64,000 nt of DNA from Aphelocoma coerulescens. Lineage: Eukaryota > Chordata > Aves > Passeriformes > Corvidae. The notes under the pieces are model-generated. The model ran no database searches. It was not told the DNA's origin and was given only the letters and a program-made list of their open reading frames with translations. A program made the position numbers and the translations under genes. Below are positions 25,701 to 38,110 of this stretch, piece after piece. Location: NCBI RefSeq assembly GCF_041296385.1, contig NC_091014.1, forward strand, positions 52,656,078-52,720,077, in the 5' to 3' direction. How positions within the stretch are numbered: position 1 is the first letter of the stretch; each line of letters opens with the position of its first letter.

Positions 25701-28700
25701 AAGTGCTACTCAAGAAATCTAATAATGGAAGTACCTGCTATTAGAATTCCCCGGAGCTTCATGAGTGGGGACTGACACAAAGCGGACTTCATTAACAGCT
25801 TGTAGTCTCGTCAGCATTTCATAGCTCATACAGTTAATGCTTTTTCTTTGTTAGAGCATCAATCAAAGGTCCAAGTATTTTTAGTTTTTTGGTGATACCA
25901 CAGCCTCCTACATCAATATTTGCACAGGACTTGAATCTGACAACATTCTGGCTAGGCTGAAGTCAAATTAATAATGTAAGCAAATTAGGATCTCTAGAAA
26001 CACCTGCCATGAGTCATAACTACCCTGAGACAGATGCTGAACATGGGATTCCTAATCTTGCGATCAAAGACAAAAATTAATCTAATATCTAATTATGTGT
26101 ATGAGCCTGGTACAGAAAGAAGTAGGTTCTTTGTGGTGTGTGATCCCTTGCTTGGGCTTCTGCTGGTTCTACTGGAACTTGTCTGAATCTCCCAAGAAAA
26201 CTTAAGTAATGGGGTATTGAGATGAACAGCCAGAGGTTAAATTCTTTCTTCTAGAGCAGAAATGGTTAAGGGAGGGCAGCATGAAGCAATTGCAGCTGAT
26301 TCATTCTGTTCAAGGACTGCTTCTCTTCTGCTGTTAATATTCAATCCCTTTTCAGGAAGGGATTGATTGAGCACAGTGGGGAATGGTGGGGGATGGTGTC
26401 TGGCTGTTGAGTAACTTTACTCTCACTAGTGCACATGGTTTCTTTGTTGGCTGGGTCTATCAGAAGTAGTACCACTCATGGCTTGGTTTTTTGAAGGCCT
26501 TAACTCGTAACTGAGGTGTCAAAGGAAATGTCCAATCTGTTTAGTACAGTAGCTGCCCTTCCTCTGTTAGACTTACTGGAGTGTGAGTTTTGGCGTGCTC
26601 CTGTGACCCTTGATAAGTGAAGCTCTCCAGTCAGCTGACTGCAAATCTGAAATGTCTGCTGCCTTTTAGGTGAGCAGTGATCTGTAGGTATTTTAAAATT
26701 ACCACCTTTAATAGTGCCGCTCTTAACACCAGTATGTTTCAAAATTCCCCTTTTAAGTATATGAGGTAGGAGTATGTCAGGGTTTATATTCAATTAATAA
26801 CACTTTTTTTTGTTGGGAGCCACTTCAAATGAGTCTTTCCAGGACACTTGTGAGGACATGAAATTTATGGATATGATGTTAATAGGAATTCTGCAGACAA
26901 AATGTTCTTCTGCTTCTTAGGAACTGAATTTGTCTTTCTGTGAGATCAAACGAGATGCTGCTCTGACTGTTGCTGAAGCTATTGAAGATAAGACAGAGCT
27001 GGAGAAGTTGGATCTCAATGGTATGTAAGTTTGCAAGATCAAAGTATGTCTGGTTTGATTCCAATGAGAAACCACTAGGAAGAATGTTGACAGAACCACA
27101 TTCTATTCTTGCAATTGTCAGCATATAAAAAACAGTAGCTGAACTTGCATGATGTTGGGACAAGAAATGGTTAGATCTTTAAAGTTTTCTTAAACCACAA
27201 ACTCAGTTAATTTTTAAGCATTTTTTATACTCCTCATAAGGTGGAAAGATTAGGCTGATATCTGTACCTTTTTTCAGTAAAACTAATTATTCAGTTATCT
27301 CAGATTCTTCATACTTGAAAACAAAAACCTCTGTGTGCAACTCTGCAGAAGTATGAGAACTTTGGCTTTTGCTGTTCATACTTTGGGCCACTGCATTTCA
27401 CTGGTTCTGTGCTGTGTGTTCTTCTTTTAGAATTACTAAGAACAAGAGCTATTTAGAAAGTTAGCAGGAAGTCTTTCAAACACTCAAACATTAGGGCATT
27501 TTCATCTCCAACCATTGTATAATGTTGCTGAAATTTGTTTAACAACTGTTTGCTTCTGTCTGATAAGTGCGGTTTGTGTTGCTGCCTCTAAGGTGTTGTG
27601 CAGAAATGGCATATAACTGTTTGATTTCAGAAACAAGGGATAGACAAGAATATACAGCTAAGTCCTCAAGAACAAACTTGTGTGCATCTGTCAAGTCTGC
27701 TCCCTTTCCTCTATCAACCTAGGTAACTGTCTGGGAGAAGAGGTATGTGAGCAGCTCCATGAGATCCTTGAAGGCTTCAATATGGCATCAGTGCTGGGAT
27801 CTTTGAGGTAGGCATGATACCAGCGTTTAAATCGGAAGTTTGCTGACAATTCTCATCAATACTTTTATTGATCTCATTTTAAAATGAGAACTCTCTCATT
27901 GCTGATAGATGTTGATCTGAGTGTGGAGCATAGCCAAGGATGTCTTAAACTTGTCTGGTTTTCATTGATGGACTTACCTTAGCATTAGTTGCAGATTGTT
28001 TGTTGGTCTTTTCTTGGTATTCTCAGCTGGGTGATGGATGATTGAGTGTCTTCTTGGTGTGTTGTAGGTCAGATGTGCTTCTTGCAGTAGGACTTTGAGG
28101 AGAGGCTGCTCTTTTGTTCTTGTAAAGTTTTGAGTGCCAGTGTATAGGAATTCCAAGTGTGTAATTAATGGAATGTGTAACATTCAACCTTAGTGATGAT
28201 GAAGGGGAGGAGGAAGATGAAGAGGAGGAGGAGGATGAAGATGAGGAGGAAGAGGAGGAGGAGGAACAGCAACAGCTGGAAGAGAGAGGAGCAGAAGAAC
28301 AGGAGTCACTGACTCCTAAGAAGATAATTGATTCACAGGTAAGCTTACTTCCAGATGGATTCTTGTTTCATCAGATGGAGGAGCGTAAAGGAGGAAATGA
28401 GATCCTGGTGTCTGAACTTGAAGTGCTGACAGGCAGTCACATTGCTGCATGGGCTGGCACTATTGTAACAGGGAGATAACATTCAGGAAATAAAATGGAT
28501 TAGTTGAAAAGTGTGTGTTGTAAAGTGTGCATGGTGTACACATGCATGGAGGGAAAGGCTGAGTAGTGGTTGTAGCAAAAGTCTTCCATGTTCAGAAAGT
28601 GGTGGGGACCTTGTACATGCAGTGGCATGCCCTTGTGCTAGCATATCCTGGCCATTCCAACTCTGGGCTTAGGTCAGCCTCAGGCTGTTTTCAAACAGAA

Positions 28701-31700
28701 CAAATTCTGACCTGGTATAGCTGTGCCCTGACCTGTCCCATCTGCTTTTGCTGAACCAATTTATTTACTTCCAAGAGTAAACTTGAGATGGATTCTGCCT
28801 GTTTCAGGCTTCAACTCCAGTGCCATCTCCTCCTGTGGATGTTGCCACGTTCCTTGCTTTCCCATCACCAGAGAAGCTGCTGCGACTAGGACCAAAGTGC
28901 TCAGTGCTGATAGCTCAGCAGGTAGGTGCATTGGTGCTTGTCTGGGCTTGATTTTTCCCTCAAAGTTGTTTTGCCAGAGGTGATAACTTGACCTAGATTT
29001 GCATCTTTTCTCCAGTGATCCCAAAGAACCTTATGGAAGCAGATGACACAGTTAATGCTTAAACTGGCATCAGAGCTTCTACATAGAGTAATTTTGTTGC
29101 TTGTGCCTTGTCATATGGCCAAGGCAAAGCTGATGTCAGTCAGCTGAAGGCTGTAATTCTTGCCACAGCCCTAGCAGAGATCCATGTTGTGTAGCTGTCT
29201 AGCAGTGAACTGATCTCTATTTTTCTCTTTCAGACAGATACATCTGATGTAGAGAAAGTAGTTGCAACTCTCCTAAGGATATCCTCAGTCTTCAAAGATG
29301 AAGCCCCAGTGAAAACAGCAGTGCATGAAACAACAGGTGACTGGGCCTTTCTTCACTTTCTGGTGTGACCTGGTTCAGTGCCATAGACACCACTGCAAGG
29401 TGGGACAAGGCCCCTGTGGGCCAGGCCATTGGGCCTTTTTGTCCCTGGCGGATAACAGTGCCAAGCTGTGCCCTGCTGTTGTGTGGAGTGGAAGATTCAT
29501 TCTGAACCTGGCATACTTTGTGCTTCCAAAGCTGGGCAATGACTCTTGTAGTGAGCCACTACTGCCCTTACTGCATCTCCTTGATGCTGGGCTCTCAATA
29601 GCCAGTAGTTCTGGGTTTCAAGGTCAGTTACCTTTCCAAGGCTGTTTATTTAAAAAGTGTTTTGCTGGAAGTAGCCTCCCTAGTGTAATGTTATGAGACT
29701 GTAAAGAGAGAACTCCTAGTTGATGTCTCCCTTTATCAGTCTGAAACATCTTTAATTTCTTCAGGAAGCAAAGACTTCCAACATTCCAAAGCAATCTTCA
29801 ACCAAGGGACCTTTTCTCACACTATATTGTGGAGTAGTAATTTGGGTTAGGTCTGATTAGTGTGTGGACTAATAACATCCCTTCATGTTTTTGCTTGGAA
29901 ATAGGAACTTCCAAACATTCCTGGGTATCTGAGCACTGCCTTTCATCTTTTTTGAATCCCCCAGCAGTTCATTTCTCCCATACATGAACTACCAATCAGT
30001 ATTGTGCAAAAGAGATGGATTAATTATTTTTAAGACCATTTAAGGTGGCATACTGTATGTTTCCCTAGTTTGAAATTTCTTTGTTTGGAATTCACAGACA
30101 TGGTGAAACTGTTGTCTTACAAACAGTAACACAATACTTCTCTGCAGCTGGTTATGGGTCCAGTCAGTGAAAAATAGTCAGTTGGCACCTCGCTAGTGCA
30201 CCTTGGCTCATGCCTGTTATGAGTTATCTCCAGTAAAAAATGGAACAAAGGATATTACTGTTGTCTGAAGTGTTTATCTTTATTCCTGCTTCTAATTGCC
30301 AAGGTAGAACTTGGCAATTACTTTCCTTCCATAAAAGTAGCCATCAGCTGACAGTGAGGGCCCTGGTTAATGTCTGGCACTGTTCTACATCAACTCTAGT
30401 GAATTCTGCCCATTCTAAGAAAACAGAATTGTCAGAGGTCAAAAGTGGGTTGCCTTGCCCACCCTGTAAACATGAGAGGTTAAAGCACTGGTTTGCCCAT
30501 TGTTTGTGGCACAGTATTGGTCTTGAGGGAGCCCAGAAAACAGCTGAACAAACTTTCTCATTGTGTTCTCTCATTCCTTGTGGTTTCAAATGAAAGGCGA
30601 GTTGTTGCTGGCCTTTAAGAAGTCAAGGCTCTACCTCTTGGTGCTCTAGTTCATCTAACTGTGTTTATATGCATGTATGCACACAGCATGCATGCTCAAA
30701 TGCACCAGGCAGAGCATCTGGTGGTGCATAGGACTGGGGTGTACTGCATCTGAAGCTTGGCAGTGTGGGAATTCTCATGTGAGCTTTGTGTTTTGTTGGA
30801 TTTTTTTGAATTTGGTTTTTTCTCCCTTATACTTAAGAGTTTTTACTTGTCTGAGTGTTTCAGAGCTTATAGCTATAGAGACAAATGAAGTCTTAACAGA
30901 TACGATGTCACAAAACTCATTTAACAGCTGAGTTTCTGTATGATCCGTCTAAATCTTAAAATCCATAGGTGTCCTTTATCTGTATAGCTAAAAATAATGT
31001 GCTTATCTCTTTTTAGATGCCTTGATGAAAAAAGCCTTCAGTTCTGCCACATTTAATTCAGATGCATTCATCACAAACCTCTTGGTCCACATGGGGCTAC
31101 TTAAGGTGAGGAAGCAGGAAAGAGTTAAGTCATGGTCTGTTTAGGCTGTTGAAGACCAGACTGGCAGGATTTTGGGTAATTATGTTGCCATGGAAGCAGC
31201 TGGGTGCCTGTGCATGCCTGATGCCCAGGGACAATGGAAGTCTGCAGGTCCAGCAGAAACTGCAAATTGCGAGGTTGCATTAGGATGAAGAATGTGTCAC
31301 CTTTTTGTACATCTCCTGCTTAATGTGCTCTGTATTCTGTCCTCCCCTGAAGGCAGGGCAGTAGTGCTGCTGCTGGACTGTGGTGTCCATAAAAGCCATG
31401 TCAATATTATTAGTTAATGGGGTCCTTTAGGGCATTTCTTGAGAGCATGTCTCAAAAATGTTTATCTGCTACTCATGCCGGATCAGTGGCATTCAACTTC
31501 ATGCTTATTTGCCAAATGCTAGTGTTAAGTTATTAGTTACAAGTAATAAACTTACTGTGAGAAGATGGAGGGTCAGTAGGAAACCTGTGATTTGCACAGA
31601 ATTAGTAGCTTTATTTTCAGTGAGGTGACTGTGGAGAGGTTCTGTCTGCAGACTTAGACACCTTTGCCTGCGTGTGCTACTAGGATTAGTGTTTTTCACT

Positions 31701-34700
31701 GCCTTAAGACCTTGAAGCTGAGAATGGAAACTTGGACTAAGACAATTCTAAACTACAGAAAAGCCATAATCTGTTATAGCAGCCTGCTATTAAATAGGTT
31801 TATGAATGTCTTTCTGGTAATATCCAGGTTGGGTTCCAAACCCTTGTTGACATGCACAGATATGACTTAATTTCCTAAAAATCAGTTTAGCCTCTCTCTG
31901 TGTTCATTGTACACTGGACCAACACTGAGCTTCCCACTTATCAGAAAGATCAATGGAACCCAAGGTGGCAGAATGCCTGTTCTGAGGACTGCTACCTACC
32001 TCTTGCCCATATGGAAAATAGCAATATGCATGAGGCACAAAGCACAGACCTGTGCTCCAGAAGAGTTCTCTGAGGCCAGGAAGTGGCACTGATGATAAAG
32101 CCCTGGAGGATCAGTCTGCTGATTGTCATCTGTGATATGCCTAATTCATCACCAGCCCCCTACATGTGGGGAAGGTGCATACTCCATTTTCAGTCCTATG
32201 TAGCTGGAAGCATGTGAGCAACAGATATTAATACTGTGAACTCCAAGGTCATACAGCAGCAACACAGGTCTATGTCCTGTCTGCAGAATGAGGGGTTGTG
32301 TTGAAATGCCTGTGGAGAAATAAATGGGAGCAATGTAAGAGTTGGGACGTGTAGGGTAGCATCACATTAGGAGTAAGAATAACTTATGTGTCATGTAAGT
32401 GAGGGGATGACTATTGGCTTTATCTTGTACATAATTGTGAGATCAGTCCTGGGAACACTGCATCAAGTTCTGGAGGGAGCCTGATGAAGAGCTGGAGATG
32501 GTATAAAAATGAGCTATAGAATAATACAAAAAAATTAAGGCAACTGAATGCTTTATGGATTGAAGTCTGGTGAAATTCCTCAGGAGAATACTTTGACACA
32601 GAGCATCTGAGAAGATTTGGCTGTTTCACTTGGAGGTTCACTACTTCCCTTTCCCTATTACTACTGCTGTCAGTTGATAAGTACTAGAATGTTCTTGATA
32701 TGTTATTTCAGGTGCTGGTGCTGGGAGACTATGGAATTGGCCACCTCTGTCTTGTACTTAATCTAGTGACCAGCTTTCTCTGCTACATTCAGCAGAGAAT
32801 TCATTGTCTGTGAATTACAGCAGGTTAAATCAAATCCCAGTTGTCTGATGTCTGACTTCTTGTCCATTTCTCAGAGTGAAGAGAAGATCAAAACTGTTCC
32901 AAGCCTCTATGGTATTCTCATGACCTTGAACCATATGGTCCAGCAGGATTATTTCCCTAAATCCCTGGCCCCAGTTCTCTCTGCTTTTGTTACAAAGTGA
33001 GTATTGTATTTGCCATGCAGTCGTCTCTGTGGGAGCTTGTGGAACTGTTTGAGGGTTAATAGCTACATGTAAGCTGTTGTGAAAGCCCACTAAATGCCTG
33101 GTCTGAAATCAAGAATTAATATCTTAATGGGCCTCTATTTTATCTTGTTTACTGCAGTATGTGAGGTTCAGAGATAAAAACAGAATCTTAATCCTAAAGA
33201 AGGAAAAGTGGGAAGTTGGCTTTGCAAAGAAGTGGCTCTGAAGCAGAGACTGCTAATGCCTCTCACAGAAGAGCTGTTTTGAGCTTAAGGAAACCTGCTG
33301 GGTACACTGGGGTCTAACTATGCCCTCCAAGTCATCCTTCAGCGTTAAGAGGGTCAGCAGGGCTCTACCAGTGTTGTCATGCTGTGAGACACTGAACACC
33401 AGCAGATGAAACTGCAAAATGCAAAGACTGAATTTGTTTTTAAATGGAACTTCCTACTGTGACAGCAACCAAGGTAGTGATTTTTCTGAGAACTAAATTG
33501 GGAGCATAAGTACTGAAGAAGCTGCCTGTACTTAATGTTGTTACTTCCACTATAGGCATAGAACCAACCCCTATGCCCACCAGCTTTAGCTTTTTTAATG
33601 TATTAAATGGCTATGGAAACCATATTTCTCCTGAATTAAATCAGTGTCAACTTCAGCATTGATGAGATTTAGGGGACAAAACCCCACCAAATAGATTTGC
33701 AATAGGATTGCATGCTACTGTTCAACAGTCAAAGGAAAAACAGTCCAAAAATGTCACTAGGCAAAACAGCAGAACCCTGAAATCAGTTTGGGGCTTGGTG
33801 GCTGGCTCAGCATGGACCATGTGCTGTGTAGGGTGAGAGCAGCTTTCTAGCAGGTTGCAGAGTGAAGCTTAAGCCTTCTCAATTTCATGGTATATGGGTT
33901 ATATGCAGCTGCTTAGGATCCCTTCCTGGTGAAAGGTGGCGGCATGAGATAGTTGTGGTCAGTATGAAACACAGACAGTAGGAATGCAGTCAAATATTGG
34001 TAGTCTGTCTTGGTTCCACTGGGCTTGGAAGCTGGCCAGTTATGATAGGGGAAAAGAATTTTTCCAAGCATTGGTGTGGCTGAAGCTGTCAAAGCTGATA
34101 TGTAGCAGTGGTTTGTGTGCATAAACACCAACCATGCTAAGGTCAGTTTTGGAAAAAAAATGTATCTTGTTTACACATGTGCAAATGCTACCTGGAGGCC
34201 CTTCTTGTGAAGCACTTTGCCTGTTGTGTCCTCTCTTTGTGTTGATCAGGTTAAGGCAGTTACAAGCCAGTGACCATATGCTTTACCAACTGAACAAATA
34301 CACCTCCAACTCAATCATTATAGGTTTAAGCAAGAAGTACCAGGACTTGCCTTGTGAAGTTACCCAGACACATCACTGAATTTCTGCTGTTTCTTACACT
34401 GCTACCTTGCTCTTGCTTGTTGATCAAGCCCCAGCCCTCAAAATGGAATTTAAATTGCTGGAAGCTGAGAATACAGGGCATTTGACTGTCCTAATTGTTT
34501 ATGTCAAGCAACTCCCAGAGGAGCCTCTTAACTCTAAGCATCCTGACAAATTTTGTTCAGAAAAGATAGTTGTCTCCCCTCTCCCTGTATGTGTGCATGT
34601 AGCCTTCTCCCAATAAGTGTTTTTAAGCTGTAGATGATGCTGTATGTGACAAAGAGTGAAATTTTGGTCTTCATGAATTCAATAAGAAAGAACCTTTTGA

Positions 34701-37375
34701 ATCCAGAGCCAGCAGTTCACTACAAGAACAAGAGGGGAGAGTCTCTTGGTGAAAGTATGAGACTGTTCATAGGTTTTGCAGAAGCTCAGTGAGAGCCTCT
34801 CTCAGTGGAAGGCAGATCTGTCTGCCTTCCTGTGGTATGTACTGTGCTAATGCCAAGCTTCCACTATCCCTGGTGCTATGAAATTCTTCAGGCTGAAGTT
34901 TTCTGCCTTACAAACATGTTGCAAGCTGTGATTTTATAGGGAAACTTTTGTCCTGTGCTGCATAATGAAGGCCACACTAGATACAAGCAATCTATCTTTG
35001 TTATATAAACATAAGCATTTCTTACAGTGCTTTCCCTAAGGACAACAGCTGTGTGAGCACTGCTCAGCAGTCACTGAAACATCCCTGTGTTACCAGCACT
35101 GCTTCCAGCACAAATCCAAAACACTGCATCTCCTGTGAAGAAAATTAACTAGTCCAGCCAAAACCATCACACAGCTTCTCAATTAACCACTATCCCTTGT
35201 CTCCTCTTGGAATTCAACCAGAGTAAAATTGCAATCCTAAAGTTAAACCTTTACCTAGTAATAGTCAGAGCTCATGTGGCCTCTGTTTCTGCAACAAATC
35301 TACGTCCACTCTGTCAAACCCATGGTTCCTTCACTTCACATACCAGAAAACTGGTATGCATTTTTGTGGTATTTTCTATTTATTTTTTCTCCTTTTGGTT
35401 TGCAGTTAGCTCTTTTGGGCTTTTAGAGCTGAAAAGTTCTTGTAGCTGCCTAGGCCAGAGCTCTGCTGTCTTTCACTGCAAGGAGCTTCTGGAGTAGTCA
35501 CTTACCTTCTTCCTTTTTTGACAATCTGTTTTTGTAGGCAAAAACAATTCAATAGTAATTACAGAATTATGGATACAGACTGTAAACAGCATCCATCTTA
35601 CTCTGCTTGCTGTCAAGCCTTATTTGAATTTTTTGGACACAAGAGGGTGCTGTGAATCCACATGTGCTTTTCCATAATTTTTTAGGTGGAAATACTGAAA
35701 ATATGTGGATGTCTGCCTGCCCACTTGTGACTTGCTGGAGGTGATGGGGGTTTTTGGTTGGTTGGTTGGTTTTTTTGGGTTTTTTTTATGCTGCTCCTTG
35801 CTGTTGAATTGCATCACATGTCTCTTTCAACAGTCTGCAGCACAGAGTGGCAGGCAGATGGCCTCCTCTAGCAATAAAATCCTCCTTATTTGCTGTGGAG
35901 CTTAGTGTTGGGAGAGGGGGCTGAGGGATCTTGTCTGTGATCAACATCAGCAGTCCAGGTTCTCTATTTCCAAAAATGGGCAGCTGCCTGGATGGAACCA
36001 GCCCCCTCATTGCAAACAGGGCTGGGTCCTCTAAAGATGAGGGCTGAAATACTTCTCCCAGCCATGTTGAAAATAAACTCCAAGCTGTAATTCTGTGACA
36101 CTGTGTGTTCAGTGCAAGGCATTGAATGACTCTTGGTGGGGGGAATAAAAAGGGTTAAGTCTTCTCCAAGATGTGCTTCTGTTAAGTGGCAGCAGCCATG
36201 GAGTGCTGTACCAAATGACCTCTGCAGCTCTTGTTCCTGTGCTATACACCTGGAGGTGAACTTGCTCCTTCCTAGATATTCCATTCTTTATTTCAGCTCA
36301 CCCTTCTTTTCCAACTTGAGTAGGCTTCACAGTTGTTCATTGTTAAAGGTTATTTTGCTGTGGTGAGGTGGGAGAGAGGTAAAATTAATGATTTGCATTC
36401 TCAGAACAGTGGAAAGCATTGGATTAAAATTCTTTGGAGGAAGTTCCCTAGTGGATGGATAGAGACGGGTAGAAGTTTCAGTGATGCTGAGCCAGCAATT
36501 AGCCTGCAGAAACAGAAATATACATTACTGGGAGGCGATGGGAACATTACAGAAATTTAGCCTCACGTTAACCCTTCTTTGAGTGTATTCCCATTGTTTA
36601 CTTTCAAGGAAAAGATTATTCTGTGTAAGTCTGATTACCTTTTGCAACCTCTGTCTTGGGCCCTTTCAGATCATGTTCTGCAGGTTCTGTGTGCTGTTTG
36701 TAAGGCACCCTGGAAGGTGGCCCAGCAAAGCTAGTCAGATGCTATTGACCTGAGGGAAGGAGAGGACAGGAGGTTATGTTGCCTCTTTAAAAGACTTAAA
36801 AAGTCCCAAGACCAAAGTCACCATCAGATTATAGATAGCAGATGACTTGGTGAGAAAAGATTTGAGTGCTCAAAAAGTCATCTCCTGTGTTTTGGGGCTC
36901 TAAACAGTGAAACTTCATGGAAAATCCCATTGTCAGAAGAGAGGGAAGGGGGTTTCCACCCCTACCTCCATCATTCTACCCAAAATGAGACACTGGGCTG
37001 TAGACATAAAAGTCAGCAGCAGATTGTTTATAGTTATGAAAATAAAAGTTTTCATTCTTGGCAATTGTCTTCCTGACTTGGACTTAGCAACAGGAGAGAG
37101 AGTTTTCCACAGCAGGCTCTGAAGGGGAAGCAGTGATCTGGGCAGCAATGATGGAATGGTTTTGGAAGAGATAACTGAGGGTAAAATTTGTAGGTTTTGG
37201 GGCATACATGCCCAATGCATTGGAAATAGTGTTTATTTGCTCAAAGACAGACACAAAGCCATTCTTAAATTCTGTATTTTAAATCTATCTCTCTTCTTTC
37301 CACAGACCAAACCGTGCTCTTGACTCCTGTTCATTTGCTCGCCACATGCTCTTACAGACCCTCCACCAGCTGTAA
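19656..37375 (+). CDS. RANGAP1: Ran GTPase-activating protein 1, complete (571 aa)
   Basis: Fifteen coding exons join in frame to 1716 nt, from ATG (19656) to TAA (37373-37375). The exons are 19656-19767, 20927-21054, 21970-22029, 22689-22868, 23687-23821, 24990-25148, 25324-25437, 26921-27020, 27723-27807, 28194-28338, 28808-28921, 29234-29336, 31017-31105, 32875-32996 and 37306-37375. The protein opens [15 protein letters not shown]. It has the leucine-rich-repeat GAP domain (about 1-355: [49 protein letters not shown]), an acidic tract (about 358-383) and the C-terminal helical SUMO/UBC9-binding domain with LLKSEEK (K508). Human RANGAP1 is 587 aa. Family role: it stimulates GTP hydrolysis by Ran in the cytoplasm and, when sumoylated, docks on RANBP2 at nuclear pores. 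No break or missing motif was seen. Confidence 0.98.
20927..21054 (+). CDS. RANGAP1: RANGAP1 coding exon 2, first LRR
   Basis: Encodes (A)[21 protein letters not shown] to KKSELK, including the first clear leucine-rich repeat. The acceptor is CTTGCAG and the donor is GTGAGA. Confidence 0.97.
21970..22029 (+). CDS. RANGAP1: RANGAP1 coding exon 3
   Basis: Sixty nucleotides encoding [20 protein letters not shown]. It is nearly invariant in the family and lies in the Ran-facing part of the LRR crescent. The acceptor is TTTTAG and the donor is GTAAGT. Confidence 0.96.
22689..22868 (+). CDS. RANGAP1: RANGAP1 coding exon 4, LRRs
   Basis: Sixty codons from [13 protein letters not shown] to GMGIGGGK, with [15 protein letters not shown] and [10 protein letters not shown] repeats. 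The acceptor is CTTACAG and the donor is GTAAGG. Confidence 0.97.
23687..23821 (+). CDS. RANGAP1: RANGAP1 coding exon 5, LRR
   Basis: Forty-five codons from [13 protein letters not shown] to ALAEAFG, including [13 protein letters not shown]. The donor is GTGAGT. Confidence 0.97.
24990..25148 (+). CDS. RANGAP1: RANGAP1 coding exon 6, LRRs
   Basis: Fifty-three codons from [15 protein letters not shown] to AVAMAE, with two repeats ([10 protein letters not shown] and VINLNDNTF). The acceptor is TTTGTAG and the donor is GTGAGT. Confidence 0.97.
25324..25437 (+). CDS. RANGAP1: RANGAP1 coding exon 7, LRR
   Basis: Thirty-eight codons from [15 protein letters not shown] to EGLHKLK. The acceptor is CTCTGCAG and the donor is GTATTG. 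Confidence 0.97.
26921..27020 (+). CDS. RANGAP1: RANGAP1 coding exon 8, LRR
   Basis: Thirty-three codons plus one base, [15 protein letters not shown] to LEKLDLN. The acceptor is TTCTTAG and the donor is GTATGT. Confidence 0.97.
27723..27807 (+). CDS. RANGAP1: RANGAP1 coding exon 9, last LRR
   Basis: Encodes [16 protein letters not shown] to VLGSL and ends two bases into the Ser codon that opens the acidic tract. The acceptor is CAACCTAG and the donor is GTAGGC. Confidence 0.95.
28194..28338 (+). CDS. RANGAP1: RANGAP1 coding exon 10, acidic tract
   Basis: Begins [14 protein letters not shown] and continues with about 25 almost uninterrupted Glu/Asp residues, then [12 protein letters not shown] and TPKKIIDSQ. 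The DNA is a GAG/GAT-rich purine run. The acceptor is ACCTTAG and the donor is GTAAGC. Confidence 0.95.
28808..28921 (+). CDS. RANGAP1: RANGAP1 coding exon 11
   Basis: Thirty-eight codons with [17 protein letters not shown] and SVLIAQQ, entering the C-terminal domain. The acceptor is GTTTCAG and the donor is GTAGGT. Confidence 0.96.
29234..29336 (+). CDS. RANGAP1: RANGAP1 coding exon 12
   Basis: Encodes [17 protein letters not shown] to TAVHETT plus one base. VHETTD replaces VQDAVD of the human protein. The donor is GTGACT. Confidence 0.95.
31017..31105 (+). CDS. RANGAP1: RANGAP1 coding exon 13, start of SUMO motif
   Basis: Encodes (D)[13 protein letters not shown] to HMGLLK. The final Lys (residue 508) is the family's SUMO acceptor. 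The acceptor is TTTTTAG and the donor is GTGAGG. Confidence 0.96.
32875..32996 (+). CDS. RANGAP1: RANGAP1 coding exon 14
   Basis: Encodes [13 protein letters not shown] to LSAFVT plus two bases. The first two residues complete the LKSE sumoylation consensus. The acceptor is TTCTCAG and the donor is GTGAGT. Confidence 0.96.
32997..37305 (+). other. RANGAP1: Longest RANGAP1 coding intron, nothing further seen
   Basis: A 4.3-kb intron. Apart from a short (GGTT)n patch near 35.76 kb I saw no dated repeat, RNA gene or conserved frame. The other RANGAP1 introns, including those at about 25.4-26.9, 29.3-31.0 and 31.1-32.9 kb, also gave nothing. Confidence 0.55.
37306..37375 (+). CDS. RANGAP1: RANGAP1 last coding exon
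   Basis: Encodes (K)[17 protein letters not shown] to TLHQL and then TAA. It follows a 4.3-kb intron and a pyrimidine-rich acceptor (CTTTCCACAG). The end resembles human ...FARHSLLQTLYKV. Confidence 0.96.
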
Positions 37376-38110
37376 GAGACAGGAGATGTGCCCTTCCTTC
37401 CTCATAGGACTGTCATCAGCAGAGAACTCGGAGCTGTGTAGTGGGAGAGGATCCCAGAGGCTGTACAGACACACTGTCCTTTTTTTCTCCCTGTAGAAAC
37501 TCTGCCCTTCCTTCTGCTTTCATAAACTTGAACAAATCCTGCTGAATTGTCTTCCTACTCCTCTTGAAGTGATTCCCTGATCTGTAGGGCAGGTGCTTAC
37601 GCTAAACTAAGTCCGTACTGCTGTGAGCTCAGCATGAATTGAAGAGTTCTCCATTTTGGTTGCATTGGCAAGGGTGTGCCAAGACTAACACGGGGCCCAG
37701 AAGAGCTCTCATCTGGATCAACCCACTTGGGCATTTTATTTTATTGGACTTTGACTCCATTTAGCACTGTGCCATAGGGAGGCTGTGCTGCTGCTGCCCT
37801 GCTTCTCTGGGCCACAGGGGGTGCTGCTCATGGGTCAGAGGGGTGAGGTGTGATCCCCCCTCTGGTTCTTCTTTCAAGTCTGTTGTCAAAGGCAGTGTGT
37901 GGCTGATTTTTATTTTAATATACTCTTCCCCTTCTGCTGTGGCTTGGAATATTTGTGTAGTGGTACTGATCCTGGTGGCCATTGCTTAAGGGAGCAAGCA
38001 TATTTTATTGTAAATTTTTTTTTGCCATTGCCTGTGTTGTTCATTCTTCCTGCCCTTTTCCTTCTCAGCCTAATTAATTAAGCTCGGTTTGGAAATTAAT
38101 ACAATCCATG
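37376..38110 (+). other. RANGAP1: RANGAP1 3' UTR, approximate extent
   Basis: The sequence after the stop has no AATAAA for at least 700 nt. AATACA at 38098-38103, a known weak variant signal, follows T-rich sequence and is my best guess for the polyadenylation signal. The end is inferred. Confidence 0.4.
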
